Shown: positions 52,310 to 61,373, numbered from the stretch's first letter. The stretch: 64,000 nucleotides of DNA from Vulcaniibacterium tengchongense (GCF_003814555.1 NZ_RKQN01000002.1:1-64000); one strand, 5' to 3'. Translations and numbers: made by a program. The notes: generated from the letters alone by a model not told the origin.

Positions 52310-53929
52310 TTGTCCACGCCCCTCGCCCCGCTCGCCGTCGCCGATGCCGATCGCGCGCTGCGGCGCGAACTGTACTTCTTCACCCTGTACCGTCTGTTCG
52401 AGGCGGCGCTGCTGGTGTTTTTCCTGTTCGGGCCGATCAGCGGGCTGATCGAGCCGATCCGCTCCGACCTGTTCGCCAGCGCGGTGGCGCTCTCGTACCT
52501 GTTCATCGCCGCGCTGCTGTTCGTCTTCGGCCGGCGTGGCGAACTGCGCGCGCAGGCGATGACCGGCATCGCCGCCGACCTGTTCTTCGGCTTCCTGGCG
52601 ATGCACGCGATGCCCGGCGCCGATACCGGCATCGCGCTGATGCTGATGTTCAACATCGGCGCCGCGGCGCTGCTGCTGCGCGCGCGCTACGGCCTGGGCG
52701 CGGCCGCGCTGGCGGTGGCGGGCCTGATCAGCGAATACCTGTGGAGCATGGCGATCGACGGCGAAGGCAGCCGCAGCCTGGCCGAGGCGATCATGTTCGC
52801 GATCGCCTACGTCGCCGTGGCCACCCTGACCAGCATCCTCGGCCGCGAGATGCGCGCCGGCTACGACCTGGCCGAACGCCGCGGCGCCGAGGCGGCGCGC
52901 CTGGGCGAGGTCAACGAGCTGATCATCCGCCGCTTGCGCACCGGCGTGCTGCTGGTCGACGGCGACAACCATGTGCGCCTGGCCAACGAGGCGGCGATGC
53001 TGCTGCTCGGCGACCCCGGCGAGGGCGAGAACCTCACCGGCCTGCGCAACCTCGACGTGGCCGCACCCGAACTCGCCCGCCGCCTGCGGCGCTGGCGCGA
53101 GCGCGGCGAGAACGACGAAAGCCCGATGCAGTTCGCCCCCGACCTGCCGGAAGTGGTGCCGCGCTTCACCCGCCTGCTCGCCGGCAGCGCGCAGACGCTG
53201 ATCTTCCTCGACGACACGTCGTTGCTGTCGCGCCAGGCCGAGTCGATGACCCTGGCCACGCTCGGCCGCTTCTCCGCCAGCCTCGCCCACGAGATCCGCA
53301 ATCCGCTGGCCGCGATCAACTACGCCGTGCAGCTGCTCGAGGAATCCGACGACGTGCCCACCGCCGAGCGCCGCCTGCTCGAGATCATCCGCCAGCAGGG
53401 GCTGCGCATGAACGGGATCGTCGAGAACGTGCTCGGCATGGCCCGGCGCCAGCCGGCGAAGCCCGAGCACATGGAGCTGGTCGGCTTCGCCCGCGAGTTC
53501 GTCGACGAATACCTGGCCAGCCACCCGCTCGACCACGACACGCTGCGCGCGACCGCCGAGGTGGCGCGGCTGCCGGCGGTGGCCGACCCGCGCCAACTGC
53601 ACCAGGTGCTGACCGCGCTGGTGCACAACGCGCTGACCTACGGCCGCATGCCCGGCGCGCCGGCGCGGGTCAGCGTGCACGTGCACGTCGACGAACTGGG
53701 GCTGCCGACCATCGACGTGCTCGACCGCGGCCCGGGCATCCCGGAATCGGTGGCCTCGCGCCTGTTCCGGCCGTTCTTCACCACTTCCGGGCACGGCACC
53801 GGCCTGGGCCTGTACATCGCCCGCGAGCTGTGCCGGGCCAACCAGGCCAGCCTCGACTACGTGCCGGTGCCCGGCGGCGGCAGTTGCTTCCGCATCCGCC
53901 TGGCCGGCGGCAGCCCACTGCTGGGATGA
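52310..53929 (+). CDS. pilS: Type IV pilus sensor histidine kinase PilS
   Basis: A 539-residue inner-membrane sensor kinase. Six membrane segments lie in the first about 190 residues (TLYRLFEAALLVFFLFGP through IMFAIAYVAVATLTSILG). A PAS-like segment follows (INELIIRRLRTGVLLVDGDNHVRLANEAA appears as NELIIRRLRTGVLLVDGDN). HisKA has SLAHEIRNPLAAI (H327), and HATPase has LDRGPGIPESVASRL and HGTGLGLYIARELC. TTG is the start codon; no ATG is close. In Pseudomonas PilS senses pilin level and controls PilR. pilR follows about 220 bases later. Confidence 0.93.
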   Translation: MSTPLAPLAVADADRALRRELYFFTLYRLFEAALLVFFLFGPISGLIEPIRSDLFASAVALSYLFIAALLFVFGRRGELRAQAMTGIAADLFFGFLAMHAMPGADTGIALMLMFNIGAAALLLRARYGLGAAALAVAGLISEYLWSMAIDGEGSRSLAEAIMFAIAYVAVATLTSILGREMRAGYDLAERRGAEAARLGEVNELIIRRLRTGVLLVDGDNHVRLANEAAMLLLGDPGEGENLTGLRNLDVAAPELARRLRRWRERGENDESPMQFAPDLPEVVPRFTRLLAGSAQTLIFLDDTSLLSRQAESMTLATLGRFSASLAHEIRNPLAAINYAVQLLEESDDVPTAERRLLEIIRQQGLRMNGIVENVLGMARRQPAKPEHMELVGFAREFVDEYLASHPLDHDTLRATAEVARLPAVADPRQLHQVLTALVHNALTYGRMPGAPARVSVHVHVDELGLPTIDVLDRGPGIPESVASRLFRPFFTTSGHGTGLGLYIARELCRANQASLDYVPVPGGGSCFRIRLAGGSPLLG

Positions 53930-54151
53930 CCGGCCGGGCGCTCGCCTTCCGCTGAACAGGCTCGTGGAGGACCGACAAAGAGGTCCGGATGACCCGTAGC
54001 GCCCGCGACAGGCGGGAATCCAGGCGTGTCCAGCTTCGAGGGCTTCGGGTTTCACGGGACGACGGAAGCCGTTCAGGCCTCCCCCAACGCCCATGGCCTG
54101 CGCGCTTGGCTCTTCACGCGGCCTTAAGCTATCGTGGGAAGGGGAGGGAAA

Positions 54152-55582
54152 ATGGCCGAAACACGCAGTGCATTGGTGGTCGACGACGAGCGCGACATCC
54201 GCGAGCTGCTCGTCATGACCTTGGGGCGCATGGGCCTGCGCTGCGATACCGCGTCCACGCTCGCCGAAGCGCGCGGCCAGCTCGGCCGCAACCGCTACGA
54301 CCTGTGCCTGACCGACATGCGCCTGCCGGACGGCTCGGGCATGGAGCTGGTCGCCGAGATCAGCCAGAAGTACCCGAACACGCCGGTGGCGATGATCACG
54401 GCCTTCGGCAACGTCGAGGCCGCGGTCGAGGCGCTGAAGGCCGGCGCGTTCGACTTCGTCGCCAAGCCGGTCGATCTGGCGGTGCTGCGCGACCTGGTCC
54501 GCCACGCGCTGGAACTGAACGAGCGCCGCCGGCCGAACGGCGAGGCCCCGGCGGCCGACCGCGTCGCCTCGCGCCTGTACGGCCAGTCGCCCGCGATGGC
54601 GCAGCTGCGCCAGACCATCGCCAAGGTCGCGCGCAGCCAGGCGCCGGTGTACATCGTCGGCGAATCCGGCGTCGGCAAGGAGCTGGTCGCCCGCACCATC
54701 CACGCCGAAGGCGGCCGCGCCAGCGGCCCGTTCGTGCCGGTCAACTGCGGCGCGATCCCGGCCGAGCTGATGGAGAGCGAGTTCTTCGGCCACAAGAAGG
54801 GCAGCTTCACCGGCGCCCACGCCGACAAGCTCGGGCTGTTCCAGAGCGCCGACGGCGGCACCTTGTTCCTGGACGAGATCGCCGAGCTGCCGCTGTCGAT
54901 GCAGGTCAAGCTGCTGCGCGCGATCCAGGAAAAGTCGGTGCGCCCGGTCGGCGCCAACGCCGAGGTGCCGGTCGACGTGCGCATCCTCTCGGCGACGCAC
55001 AAGGACCTGGCCGCGCTGGTCGCGGAAGGCAAGTTCCGCCAGGACCTGTACTACCGCATCAACGTAATCGAACTGCGGGTGCCGGCGCTGCGCGAGCGCA
55101 CCGAGGACCTGCCCGGCCTGTCGGCGCGGATCCTCGAGCGCCTGGCCAAGTCGCAGCACCGCCCAGTGCCGCAGCTCAGCGACGACGCCCTGGCCGCGCT
55201 GCGCGCCTACCCGTTCCCGGGCAACGTGCGCGAGCTGGAGAACATCCTCGAGCGCGCCCTGGCGCTGGCCGAGGGCGACCATCTCGACGCCGCCGACCTG
55301 CACCTGCCGCGGGTCGCGCCGCCGGTCGCGCCGGCCGCCGCCGCACCCGCACCGGCCCCGCCGGCGCCCGTGCCCGGCGCCCCGGTCGCGGTCGACCCGC
55401 GCACCCTCAGCCCGCGCGATACCGCCAGCAGCCCGCTGCCCTCGTACATCGAGGAGATCGAGCGCGCCGCGATCCAGCAGGCGCTGCAGGAAAACCGCTA
55501 TAACAAGACCCGCACCGCCGCCGCCCTCGGCATCACCTTCCGCGCCCTGCGCTACAAGCTGAAGAAGCTCGGCATCGAATAA
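54152..55582 (+). CDS. pilR: Type IV pilus response regulator PilR (NtrC family)
   Basis: A 476-residue sigma-54 activator. The receiver domain has the phospho-acceptor D55 (LCLTDMRLPDGSG). The AAA+ domain has GESGVGKELVART, the sigma-54 contact loop KGSFTGAHADKLGLF (a GSFTGA form of GAFTGA) and LFLDEIAELPLSMQ. A Pro/Ala linker leads to a Fis-type helix-turn-helix (NKTRTAAALGITFRALRYKLKKLGIE). The start at ATG 54152 has GGGGAGGGA just upstream. It should activate the sigma-54 promoter before the first pilin gene. Confidence 0.95.
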   Translation: MAETRSALVVDDERDIRELLVMTLGRMGLRCDTASTLAEARGQLGRNRYDLCLTDMRLPDGSGMELVAEISQKYPNTPVAMITAFGNVEAAVEALKAGAFDFVAKPVDLAVLRDLVRHALELNERRRPNGEAPAADRVASRLYGQSPAMAQLRQTIAKVARSQAPVYIVGESGVGKELVARTIHAEGGRASGPFVPVNCGAIPAELMESEFFGHKKGSFTGAHADKLGLFQSADGGTLFLDEIAELPLSMQVKLLRAIQEKSVRPVGANAEVPVDVRILSATHKDLAALVAEGKFRQDLYYRINVIELRVPALRERTEDLPGLSARILERLAKSQHRPVPQLSDDALAALRAYPFPGNVRELENILERALALAEGDHLDAADLHLPRVAPPVAPAAAAPAPAPPAPVPGAPVAVDPRTLSPRDTASSPLPSYIEEIERAAIQQALQENRYNKTRTAAALGITFRALRYKLKKLGIE

Positions 55583-55986
55583 CGCCACCCTCCTGCGGCG
55601 GAGACCGCGGGTCACGGTCCGGCTTGCGGGCGGGCGCAGGAGTCCTTTTCCCTCCGGGAACGTGCGCGAGGTATCCCTCTCCCGCTGCGGAAGCGTGTGC
55701 ATGGAACCGCTCACCGGCCCGGCGGGAGACGGAAAGACCGCCGGGGGCAGTCGAGGGCAGCGTCAACAGCCCAGTTCTTCGCTCAACCCAATCCCCGTGG
55801 CGTCCACGCGCCTTCCGGCATCCCGCGGAGGCAGGTCAGCGACTTCGACTCCTGCCAAGGCATCGCAGAGCACTGCCTCGGCGCCCCTGGCCCCAGCTGT
55901 GAGCGACAAAACCCGAGGCCTTTTGGGCTTGCCGAGGCTTGGATCGACCGCGTCCCGCGTACCCTCGCCAAGCGCCTGACAAAAAA

Positions 55987-56002
55987 CGTCACCCCGGTGA
56001 CG
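55987..56002. promoter_or_regulatory. Candidate PilR upstream activating site
   Basis: CGTCACC-CC-GGTGACG, a perfect inverted repeat, about 85-100 bases upstream of the sigma-54 promoter: the distance expected for an NtrC-family activator. Flanking TGACA and TCATGACAG may extend it. Binding by PilR is an inference. Confidence 0.4.
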
Positions 56003-56086
56003 CGTCATGACAGCGGCTTCGGCAGTCAGTGACCTCAACCGTGACCCGCGCACCACTTCGAACATTTCCCCCGTCGAAACCCCGCT

Positions 56087-56101
56087 TGGCACGGCTTGTG
56101 C
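56087..56101 (+). promoter_or_regulatory. Sigma-54 promoter of the pilin gene
   Basis: TGGCACGGCTTGTGC: the -24 GG and -12 GC are exactly 12 bases apart and TGGCACG matches the consensus fully, with GTGC in place of TTGC at -12. Transcription should start near 56113, giving a leader of about 86 nt before the pilin ATG. Confidence 0.75.
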
Positions 56102-56198
56102 GTATAACCTGCTGCACGTGCTTCGCGCACGGCAGCCCGAGGACCGGAACGCCGGGCCGAGCGGCACGTGAAATTCAACACTCCTAGGGGAAACACCG

Positions 56199-56639
56199 AT
56201 GAAGAAGACCCAGCAAGGCTTCACCCTGATCGAACTGATGATCGTCGTCGCGATCATCGCGATCCTGGCCGCGATCGCGCTGCCGGCTTACCAGGACTAC
56301 GTGGCCCGCTCGCAGGTGACCTCCGGCCTCGCCGAAATCACCGGGGCCAAAACTGCTTACGAGGTGGGCATCAACGAAGACAAGCCCGCCGCCTATTACA
56401 CTCAGGCCAATATGGGGCTTGCAAATAATACGGCGCGCTGCAGCACCATCTCTGTGGCGGCTCCAAACGCCGGTGCTGCGTCGCCGGCACTGAGCTGCAC
56501 CCTTGCAGGCAACCCACGCGTAGCGACTGCAGTTGTCAACCTGAACCGCGACGCGAACGGAGTGTGGACGTGCACTGTTACGGCTCGTCCGGCGAACTGG
56601 AAGGAATCGTACCTCCCAGCCGGCTGCACGGCCCCATAA
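56199..56639 (+). CDS. pilA: Type IV major pilin PilA (first copy)
   Basis: A 146-residue type IVa prepilin. The leader MKKTQQG is followed by the PilD cleavage site G/FTLIEL, with Glu5 of the mature chain conserved and the hydrophobic assembly helix ([26 protein letters not shown]). Four cysteines lie in the globular head (RCSTI, LSCTL, WTCTV and AGC), the last pair forming the usual D-loop disulfide. The ribosome-binding site is AGGGGAA. It is driven by a sigma-54 promoter and closed by its own terminator. Composition is normal for the genome. Confidence 0.95.
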   Translation: MKKTQQGFTLIELMIVVAIIAILAAIALPAYQDYVARSQVTSGLAEITGAKTAYEVGINEDKPAAYYTQANMGLANNTARCSTISVAAPNAGAASPALSCTLAGNPRVATAVVNLNRDANGVWTCTVTARPANWKESYLPAGCTAP

Positions 56640-56656
56640 TTTGGGCCAGAACCAAA

Positions 56657-56684
56657 AAGGCCGCCGTAAGGCGGCCTTTTTTTT
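56657..56684 (+). terminator. Terminator between the two pilin genes
   Basis: AAGGCCGCC-GTAA-GGCGGCCTT, then TTTTTTTT: a strong intrinsic terminator 18 bases after the first pilin stop. It would limit read-through into the second pilin gene 48 bases on. Confidence 0.9.
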
Positions 56685-56732
56685 GGCATAGATTTTGCTC
56701 AAATAGCACAATCATACGTCGAAGGGGGCGAC

Positions 56733-57158
56733 ATGAAGAATGCTACTGGCTTTAGTCTAATTGAGTTGATGATTACAATTGCCATCATAGCCATACTTGC
56801 CGCAATCGCATTCCCAGCTTATCAAAACTATGCTGCGAAAGCCCAGGTTGCCTCCGGACTAGCTGAGATCACTTCCGCCAAAGTTCAGTACGAAATAAAA
56901 CTCAATGACGGCATAACAGACCCGAATAGCTATACGAACGTCAACCACCTCGGTCTACCTGCTTCTACGCCAAGATGCGCAACAACCGCGGCGCCGCCTG
57001 TAAACGGAGCTGCGAACTATGCGATTCGTTGCCTGCTCAAAGGAAACCCTAAAATATCCGGAAGGTTCATCCAGTGGAGTAGATCCTCTGCTGGAGAGTG
57101 GACCTGCGAGACCAATGTTGATGTGACGCATAGACCTGCCAATTGCGTCGCCGCGTAA
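56733..57158 (+). CDS. Type IV pilin-like protein (second copy, AT-rich)
   Basis: A 141-residue type IVa prepilin with a short leader MKNATG/FSLIEL. The helix ([34 protein letters not shown]) is close to the first copy, but the head is much diverged (KLNDGITDPNSYTNVNHLG...). It keeps four cysteines (PRCATT, IRCLL, WTCET, ANC). The DNA is strikingly AT-rich and uses codons rare elsewhere in the window: the line starting at 56761 has 26 G/C in 60, against 51 in 60 for the line starting at 57541 in pilB. The ribosome-binding site GAAGGGGG is good. It has no clear promoter, so expression may depend on read-through. It may be a minor, alternative or replaced pilin. Confidence 0.92.
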   Translation: MKNATGFSLIELMITIAIIAILAAIAFPAYQNYAAKAQVASGLAEITSAKVQYEIKLNDGITDPNSYTNVNHLGLPASTPRCATTAAPPVNGAANYAIRCLLKGNPKISGRFIQWSRSSAGEWTCETNVDVTHRPANCVAA

Positions 57159-57485
57159 GAATGTGAAATATCCTGGAACTCTGTCGCTTAACTACGCACA
57201 GGAGTGAAAACTTAACTTAAGACGCTCATATGAGCCCCGCGACTTGGCAAATGTTCAAACATGAATCCATTGCCTTTTCTCTTCGCGGAAATCGCTTTAT
57301 TTTAACGGGCGTCGGCGAAATTCCAGCTGCAGTTACCCATAACCCTCAAACCGACGCACGTTTGGCATGACGTCACGCGCGGCTGAACTGTTGCACGACA
57401 TCGGGCCGCCGCTACAAACGTGCGCCCCGTCAGCTACTGGGCCGGCGAATTGCGGTACATTCGTTCTGGGGAATCGGGGGACTTC
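57159..57485. other. AT-rich gap between second pilin and pilB (327 nt)
   Basis: The first about 180 nt keep the AT-rich composition of the second pilin (24 G/C in 60 for the line starting 57241), then composition returns to the genome norm near 57340. A short palindrome-like GCTCATATGAGC is at about 57224. No gene was found. A weak sigma-54-like element lies near 57439. Confidence 0.6.
57439..57453 (+). promoter_or_regulatory. Weak sigma-54-like element before pilB
   Basis: GGGCCGGCGAATTGC has GG and GC 12 bases apart and a good TTGC -12 box, but the -24 box matches poorly. Predicted start is about 20 bases before the pilB ATG. Low weight. Confidence 0.25.
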
Positions 57486-59213
57486 ATGAGCACCGCCGCC
57501 ACTGCCAACCTGGTGGGGATCACCGGCATCGCCCGGCGCCTGGTGCTGGACGGGGCGCTGGACGACGGCGCCGCGCGCCAGGCGCTGGCGGCCGCGGCGG
57601 CGCAGAAGCAGCCGATCACCGCCTACCTGGCCGAGAAGCGGCTGGTCAGCCCGGCCCAGCTGGCCGCGGCCAACTCGATCGAGTTCGGCGTGCCGCTGCT
57701 GGACGTGTCCGCGTTCGACCCGTCCCAGTCCGCGATCAAGCTGGTCAGCGAGGCGCTGGTCCGCAAGCATCGCGTGCTGCCGCTCTTCAGGCGCGGCAAC
57801 CGCCTGTTCATCGGCATCTCCGACCCGACCAATACCCACGCGCTGGACGAGATCAAGTTCCAGACCAACCTGGTGGTCGAACCGATCCTGATCGACGAGG
57901 ACCGGCTGGTCCGGCACATCGATCTGTGGCTCGATGCCAGCGACGCCTTGGCCGACACCGTCGGCGACCAGGAAGGCCTGGAAAACCTGGACGTCGGCGG
58001 CGGCGGCGAGCAGGACCTCTCCGGCGAGAGCGGCGTCGACGTCAAGACCGACGACACGCCGGTGGTGCGGTTCGTCAACAAGGTGCTGGTCGAAGCGATC
58101 CGCAAGGGCGCCTCGGACATCCACTTCGAGCCGTTCGAGACCGAGTACCGGGTGCGCCTGCGCATCGACGGCCTGCTCAAGCAGGTCACCAAGGTGCCGC
58201 CGAACCTGCAGGCGCGGATCGCCGCGCGGCTGAAGGTGATGGCCCAGCTCGACATCGCCGAGAAGCGCGTGCCGCAGGACGGCCGCATCAAGCTCAACCT
58301 CTCCAAGACCAAGCAGATCGACTTCCGCGTCAGCACCCTGCCCACGCTGTTCGGCGAGAAGGTGGTGCTGCGCATCCTCGACGCCGGCGCGGCCAAGCTC
58401 GGCATCGACAAGCTCGGCTACGAGGACGACCAGCGGCAGCTGTACCTGGACGCGCTGGGCAAGCCCTACGGCATGATCCTGGTTACCGGCCCGACCGGTT
58501 CGGGCAAGACCGTGTCGCTATACACCGGCCTGAACATCCTCAACGAGGAACACCGGAACATCTCCACGGTCGAGGACCCGGTCGAGATCCGCGTGCCCGG
58601 CATCAACCAAGTGCAGATGAACGTGAAGCGCGGCATGACCTTCGCCGCCGCGTTGCGCAGCTTCCTGCGCCAGGACCCGGACGTGATCATGGTCGGCGAG
58701 ATCCGCGACCTGGAAACCGCCGAGATCGCGATCAAGGCCGCGCAGACGGGCCACCTGGTGCTGTCGACCCTGCACACCAACGATGCGCCGCAGACCATCG
58801 CCCGCCTGATGAACATGGGCGTGGCGCCTTACAACATCACCTCGTCCGTGACCCTGGTGATCGCCCAGCGCTTGGCGCGGCGCCTGCACGACTGCAAGCG
58901 CGAAGTGCACCTGCCCGAGCACGCGCTGCTCGCGGAAGGCTTCACCCACGAGGAAATCGCCGCCGGGCTGACGCTCTACGAGCCGGTCGGCTGCCCCGAC
59001 TGCACCGAAGGCTACAAGGGCCGCACCGGCATCTACCAGGTGATGCCGATGAGCGAAGAGATCCAGTCGATCGTGCTTGCCGGCGGCAACGCCCTGCAGA
59101 TCGCCGAGGCGGCGCAGCGCGCCGGCGTGCGCGACCTGCGCCAGTCGGCGCTGCTCAAGGTCAAGAACGGCATCACCAGCCTCGCCGAAATCAACCGCGT
59201 CACCAAGGACTGA
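57486..59213 (+). CDS. pilB: Type IV pilus assembly ATPase PilB
   Basis: A 575-residue GspE/PilB secretion ATPase that powers pilus extension. It has an N-terminal MshEN-type domain (about 1-160), Walker A GPTGSGKT (335-342), an Asp box (SDIHFEPFE), Walker B (DPDVIMVGEIRD), a His box (GHLVLSTLHTND), and the zinc-type cysteine region CKREVH...GCPDC. The start is ATG 57486 after TCGGGGGACTTC; an upstream frame is open but non-conserved. It is first of pilB-pilC-pilD. Confidence 0.96.
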   Translation: MSTAATANLVGITGIARRLVLDGALDDGAARQALAAAAAQKQPITAYLAEKRLVSPAQLAAANSIEFGVPLLDVSAFDPSQSAIKLVSEALVRKHRVLPLFRRGNRLFIGISDPTNTHALDEIKFQTNLVVEPILIDEDRLVRHIDLWLDASDALADTVGDQEGLENLDVGGGGEQDLSGESGVDVKTDDTPVVRFVNKVLVEAIRKGASDIHFEPFETEYRVRLRIDGLLKQVTKVPPNLQARIAARLKVMAQLDIAEKRVPQDGRIKLNLSKTKQIDFRVSTLPTLFGEKVVLRILDAGAAKLGIDKLGYEDDQRQLYLDALGKPYGMILVTGPTGSGKTVSLYTGLNILNEEHRNISTVEDPVEIRVPGINQVQMNVKRGMTFAAALRSFLRQDPDVIMVGEIRDLETAEIAIKAAQTGHLVLSTLHTNDAPQTIARLMNMGVAPYNITSSVTLVIAQRLARRLHDCKREVHLPEHALLAEGFTHEEIAAGLTLYEPVGCPDCTEGYKGRTGIYQVMPMSEEIQSIVLAGGNALQIAEAAQRAGVRDLRQSALLKVKNGITSLAEINRVTKD

Positions 59214-59216
59214 GCC

Positions 59217-60473
59217 ATGTCCGCCACCCGTACCGCCGCCAAGCCGACCTCCGCGCGCCGCCCCGACCCGCTGGACGTGTTCGTCTGGCAGGGCACCGAC
59301 AAGCGCGGCAAGGTGATGAAAGGCGAGCAGCAGGCCAAGAACGCCAACGCGCTGCGCGCCGAGCTGCGCCGCCAGGGCATCACCCCGAAGGTGGTCAAGC
59401 CCAAGCCGAAGCCGCTGTTCGGCGGCGCCGGCAAGCGCATCACCCCGCTCGACATCGCCGTGTTCAGCCGCCAGCTGGCGACGATGATGAAGTCCGGCGT
59501 GCCGATCGTCGGCGCGATGGAGATCATCGCCAACGGCAACAAGAACCCGCGCATGTCGACCCTGGTCAACACGATCCGGGCGGACATCGAAAGCGGGTCC
59601 TCGCTTTACGAGGCGCTGAGCAAGCACCCGGTCCAGTTCGACGAGCTCTACCGCAACCTGGTCCGCGCCGGCGAATCCGCGGGCGTGCTGGAGACGGTGC
59701 TCGACACCATCGCCACCTACAAGGAGAACATCGAGTCGCTGAAGGGCAAGATCAAGAAGGCGATGTTCTACCCGGCGATGGTCATCGCAGTGGCGCTGAT
59801 CGTCAGTTCGATCCTGCTGGTGTTCGTGGTCCCGCAGTTCGAGGAAGTGTTCAAGGGCTTCGGCGCCGACCTTCCCGCGTTCACCAAGCTGATCGTCGCC
59901 TTGAGCCGCTTCATGGTCAGCTGGTGGTGGGCGGTGTTTCTGGGCATCGCTGGCGTGATCGTCGCCTTCGTGATGGCGAAGAAACGCTCGGTCGCGTTCT
60001 CGCGCTTCCTCGACCGGATGATTCTGAAGCTGCCGGTGGTCGGACAGATCATGCACAACTCGGCGATCGCCCGCTTCTCCCGCACCCTGGCGGTGACCTT
60101 CAAGGCGGGCGTGCCGCTGGTGGAAGCGCTGGACACCGTCGCCGGCGCCACCGGCAACGTGGTCTACGAAGATGCGGTCCGCAATATCCGCGACGACGTC
60201 GCCGTCGGCTATTCCGTGAACATGGCGATGAAGCAGGTCAACCTGTTCCCGCACATGGTCGTGCAGATGGCGGCGATCGGCGAGGAGGCCGGCGCGCTCG
60301 ATACGATGCTGTTCAAGGTCGCCGAGTTCTATGAGCAGGAGGTCAACAACGCGGTCGATGCGCTGGCCAGCCTGCTCGAACCGCTGATCATGGTGTTCCT
60401 GGGTGTGATCGTCGGCGGTATGGTCGTCGCGATGTACCTGCCGATCTTCAAGCTCGCCTCGACGGTGGGCTGA
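59217..60473 (+). CDS. pilC: Type IV pilus inner-membrane platform protein PilC
   Basis: A 418-residue GspF/PilC-family protein with two repeated cytoplasmic helical domains (LDIAVFSRQLATMMKSGVPIVGAMEII and ARFSRTLAVTFKAGVPLVEALDTV) and three membrane segments (about 180-205, 230-250 and 385-410). It connects PilB to the growing pilus. It begins 3 bases after the pilB stop. Confidence 0.96.
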   Translation: MSATRTAAKPTSARRPDPLDVFVWQGTDKRGKVMKGEQQAKNANALRAELRRQGITPKVVKPKPKPLFGGAGKRITPLDIAVFSRQLATMMKSGVPIVGAMEIIANGNKNPRMSTLVNTIRADIESGSSLYEALSKHPVQFDELYRNLVRAGESAGVLETVLDTIATYKENIESLKGKIKKAMFYPAMVIAVALIVSSILLVFVVPQFEEVFKGFGADLPAFTKLIVALSRFMVSWWWAVFLGIAGVIVAFVMAKKRSVAFSRFLDRMILKLPVVGQIMHNSAIARFSRTLAVTFKAGVPLVEALDTVAGATGNVVYEDAVRNIRDDVAVGYSVNMAMKQVNLFPHMVVQMAAIGEEAGALDTMLFKVAEFYEQEVNNAVDALASLLEPLIMVFLGVIVGGMVVAMYLPIFKLASTVG

Positions 60474-60509
60474 GAGCGGCCGGCACGAACTTAGGCGACA
60501 ATCCCGCGC

Positions 60510-61373
60510 ATGGCATACCTCGATCAAAACCCCGCCCTCGGCTACCCGTTGGCGGCCGGCTTCGGCCTGCTGGTCGGCAGCTTCCTCAACGTGGTGATCC
60601 TGCGCCTGCCGCGGCGGCTGGAGTGGACCTGGAAACGCGACGCGCGCGAGGTGCTGGAGCAGCCGGAGGTCTACGACCCGCCGCCGCCCGGAATCGTGGT
60701 CGAGCGTTCGCATTGCCCGCACTGCAAGCATGTGCTGGCCTGGTACGAGAACATCCCGGTCTTCAGCTATCTCGCCCTGCGCGGGCGTTGCCGGCACTGC
60801 GGCACGCGCATCTCGCCGCAGTACCCGCTGGTCGAACTGCTGACCATGCTGCTGTTCCTGGCCTGCGTCTGGCGCTTCGGCTTCGGCTGGCAGGGCTTCG
60901 GGGCGATGGTGTTCACCGGCTTCCTGGTCGCGCTCTCGGGCATCGACCTGCGCACTCAGCTGCTGCCGGACCAGCTGACCCTGCCGCTGATGTGGCTCGG
61001 TCTGATCGCCGCCTCGGACAACCTGTACTTTCCGGCCAAGCCGGCGCTGCTCGGCGCGGTGGCCGGCTACGTGAGCCTGTGGAGCGTGTGGTGGCTGTTC
61101 AAGCAGCTCACCGGCAAGGAAGGGATGGGCCACGGCGACTTCAAGCTGCTCGCCGCGATCGGCGCCTGGACCGGGCTCAAGGGCGTCCTGCCGACCATCC
61201 TGCTGTCATCGCTGGTGGGCGCGATCGTCGGTTCGATCTGGCTGGCGACGAAAGGCCGCGACCGCGCCACGCCGATCCCGTTCGGCCCCTATCTCGCGAT
61301 CGCCGGCTGGGTCGTGTTCTTCTGGGGCGAGCGGATGCTGGACGCGTACCTGCGCTTCGCCGGGCTGCGCTGA
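60510..61373 (+). CDS. pilD: Prepilin peptidase / N-methyltransferase PilD
   Basis: A 287-residue aspartyl protease that cleaves and N-methylates prepilins. The N-terminal domain has four zinc cysteines (C69, C72, C94, C97). The catalytic aspartates lie in GIDLRTQLLPDQLTLP and GHGDFKLLAAIGAWTG. About 8 membrane helices. It would process both pilins in this window and also type II secretion pseudopilins if present. 36 bases separate it from pilC. Confidence 0.96.
   Translation: MAYLDQNPALGYPLAAGFGLLVGSFLNVVILRLPRRLEWTWKRDAREVLEQPEVYDPPPPGIVVERSHCPHCKHVLAWYENIPVFSYLALRGRCRHCGTRISPQYPLVELLTMLLFLACVWRFGFGWQGFGAMVFTGFLVALSGIDLRTQLLPDQLTLPLMWLGLIAASDNLYFPAKPALLGAVAGYVSLWSVWWLFKQLTGKEGMGHGDFKLLAAIGAWTGLKGVLPTILLSSLVGAIVGSIWLATKGRDRATPIPFGPYLAIAGWVVFFWGERMLDAYLRFAGLR

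Larger units (their letters stand above)
55583..56198. other. pilR-pilA gap (616 nt) with sigma-54 control region
   Basis: This stretch holds no gene I can support. A half copy of the dispersed palindrome (CCCTCTCCCGCTGCGG, near 55674) is followed by about 300 nt of moderately GC-rich DNA open in several frames without domains. A perfect dyad (GTCACC-CC-GGTGAC) is at 55987-56002 and a sigma-54 promoter at 56087. The reading frame on the minus strand 55763-56257 runs through the promoter and is not called. Confidence 0.6.

Noticed and set aside
51998-55714. A 1238-codon minus-strand frame antisense to pilS and pilR
   Set aside because: It is the antisense shadow of GC-rich genes: His/Gln/Arg/Ala-rich, without domains; the plus-strand PilS and PilR are clear.
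55763-56257. Minus-strand 164-codon frame across the pilA control region
   Set aside because: It runs through the sigma-54 promoter, dyad and the pilin start, has no domain and no ribosome-binding site.
57371-57390. TTGGCATGACGTCACG as a sigma-54 promoter for pilB
   Set aside because: The -24 half is good but the bases 12 further on are not GC, so spacing fails.
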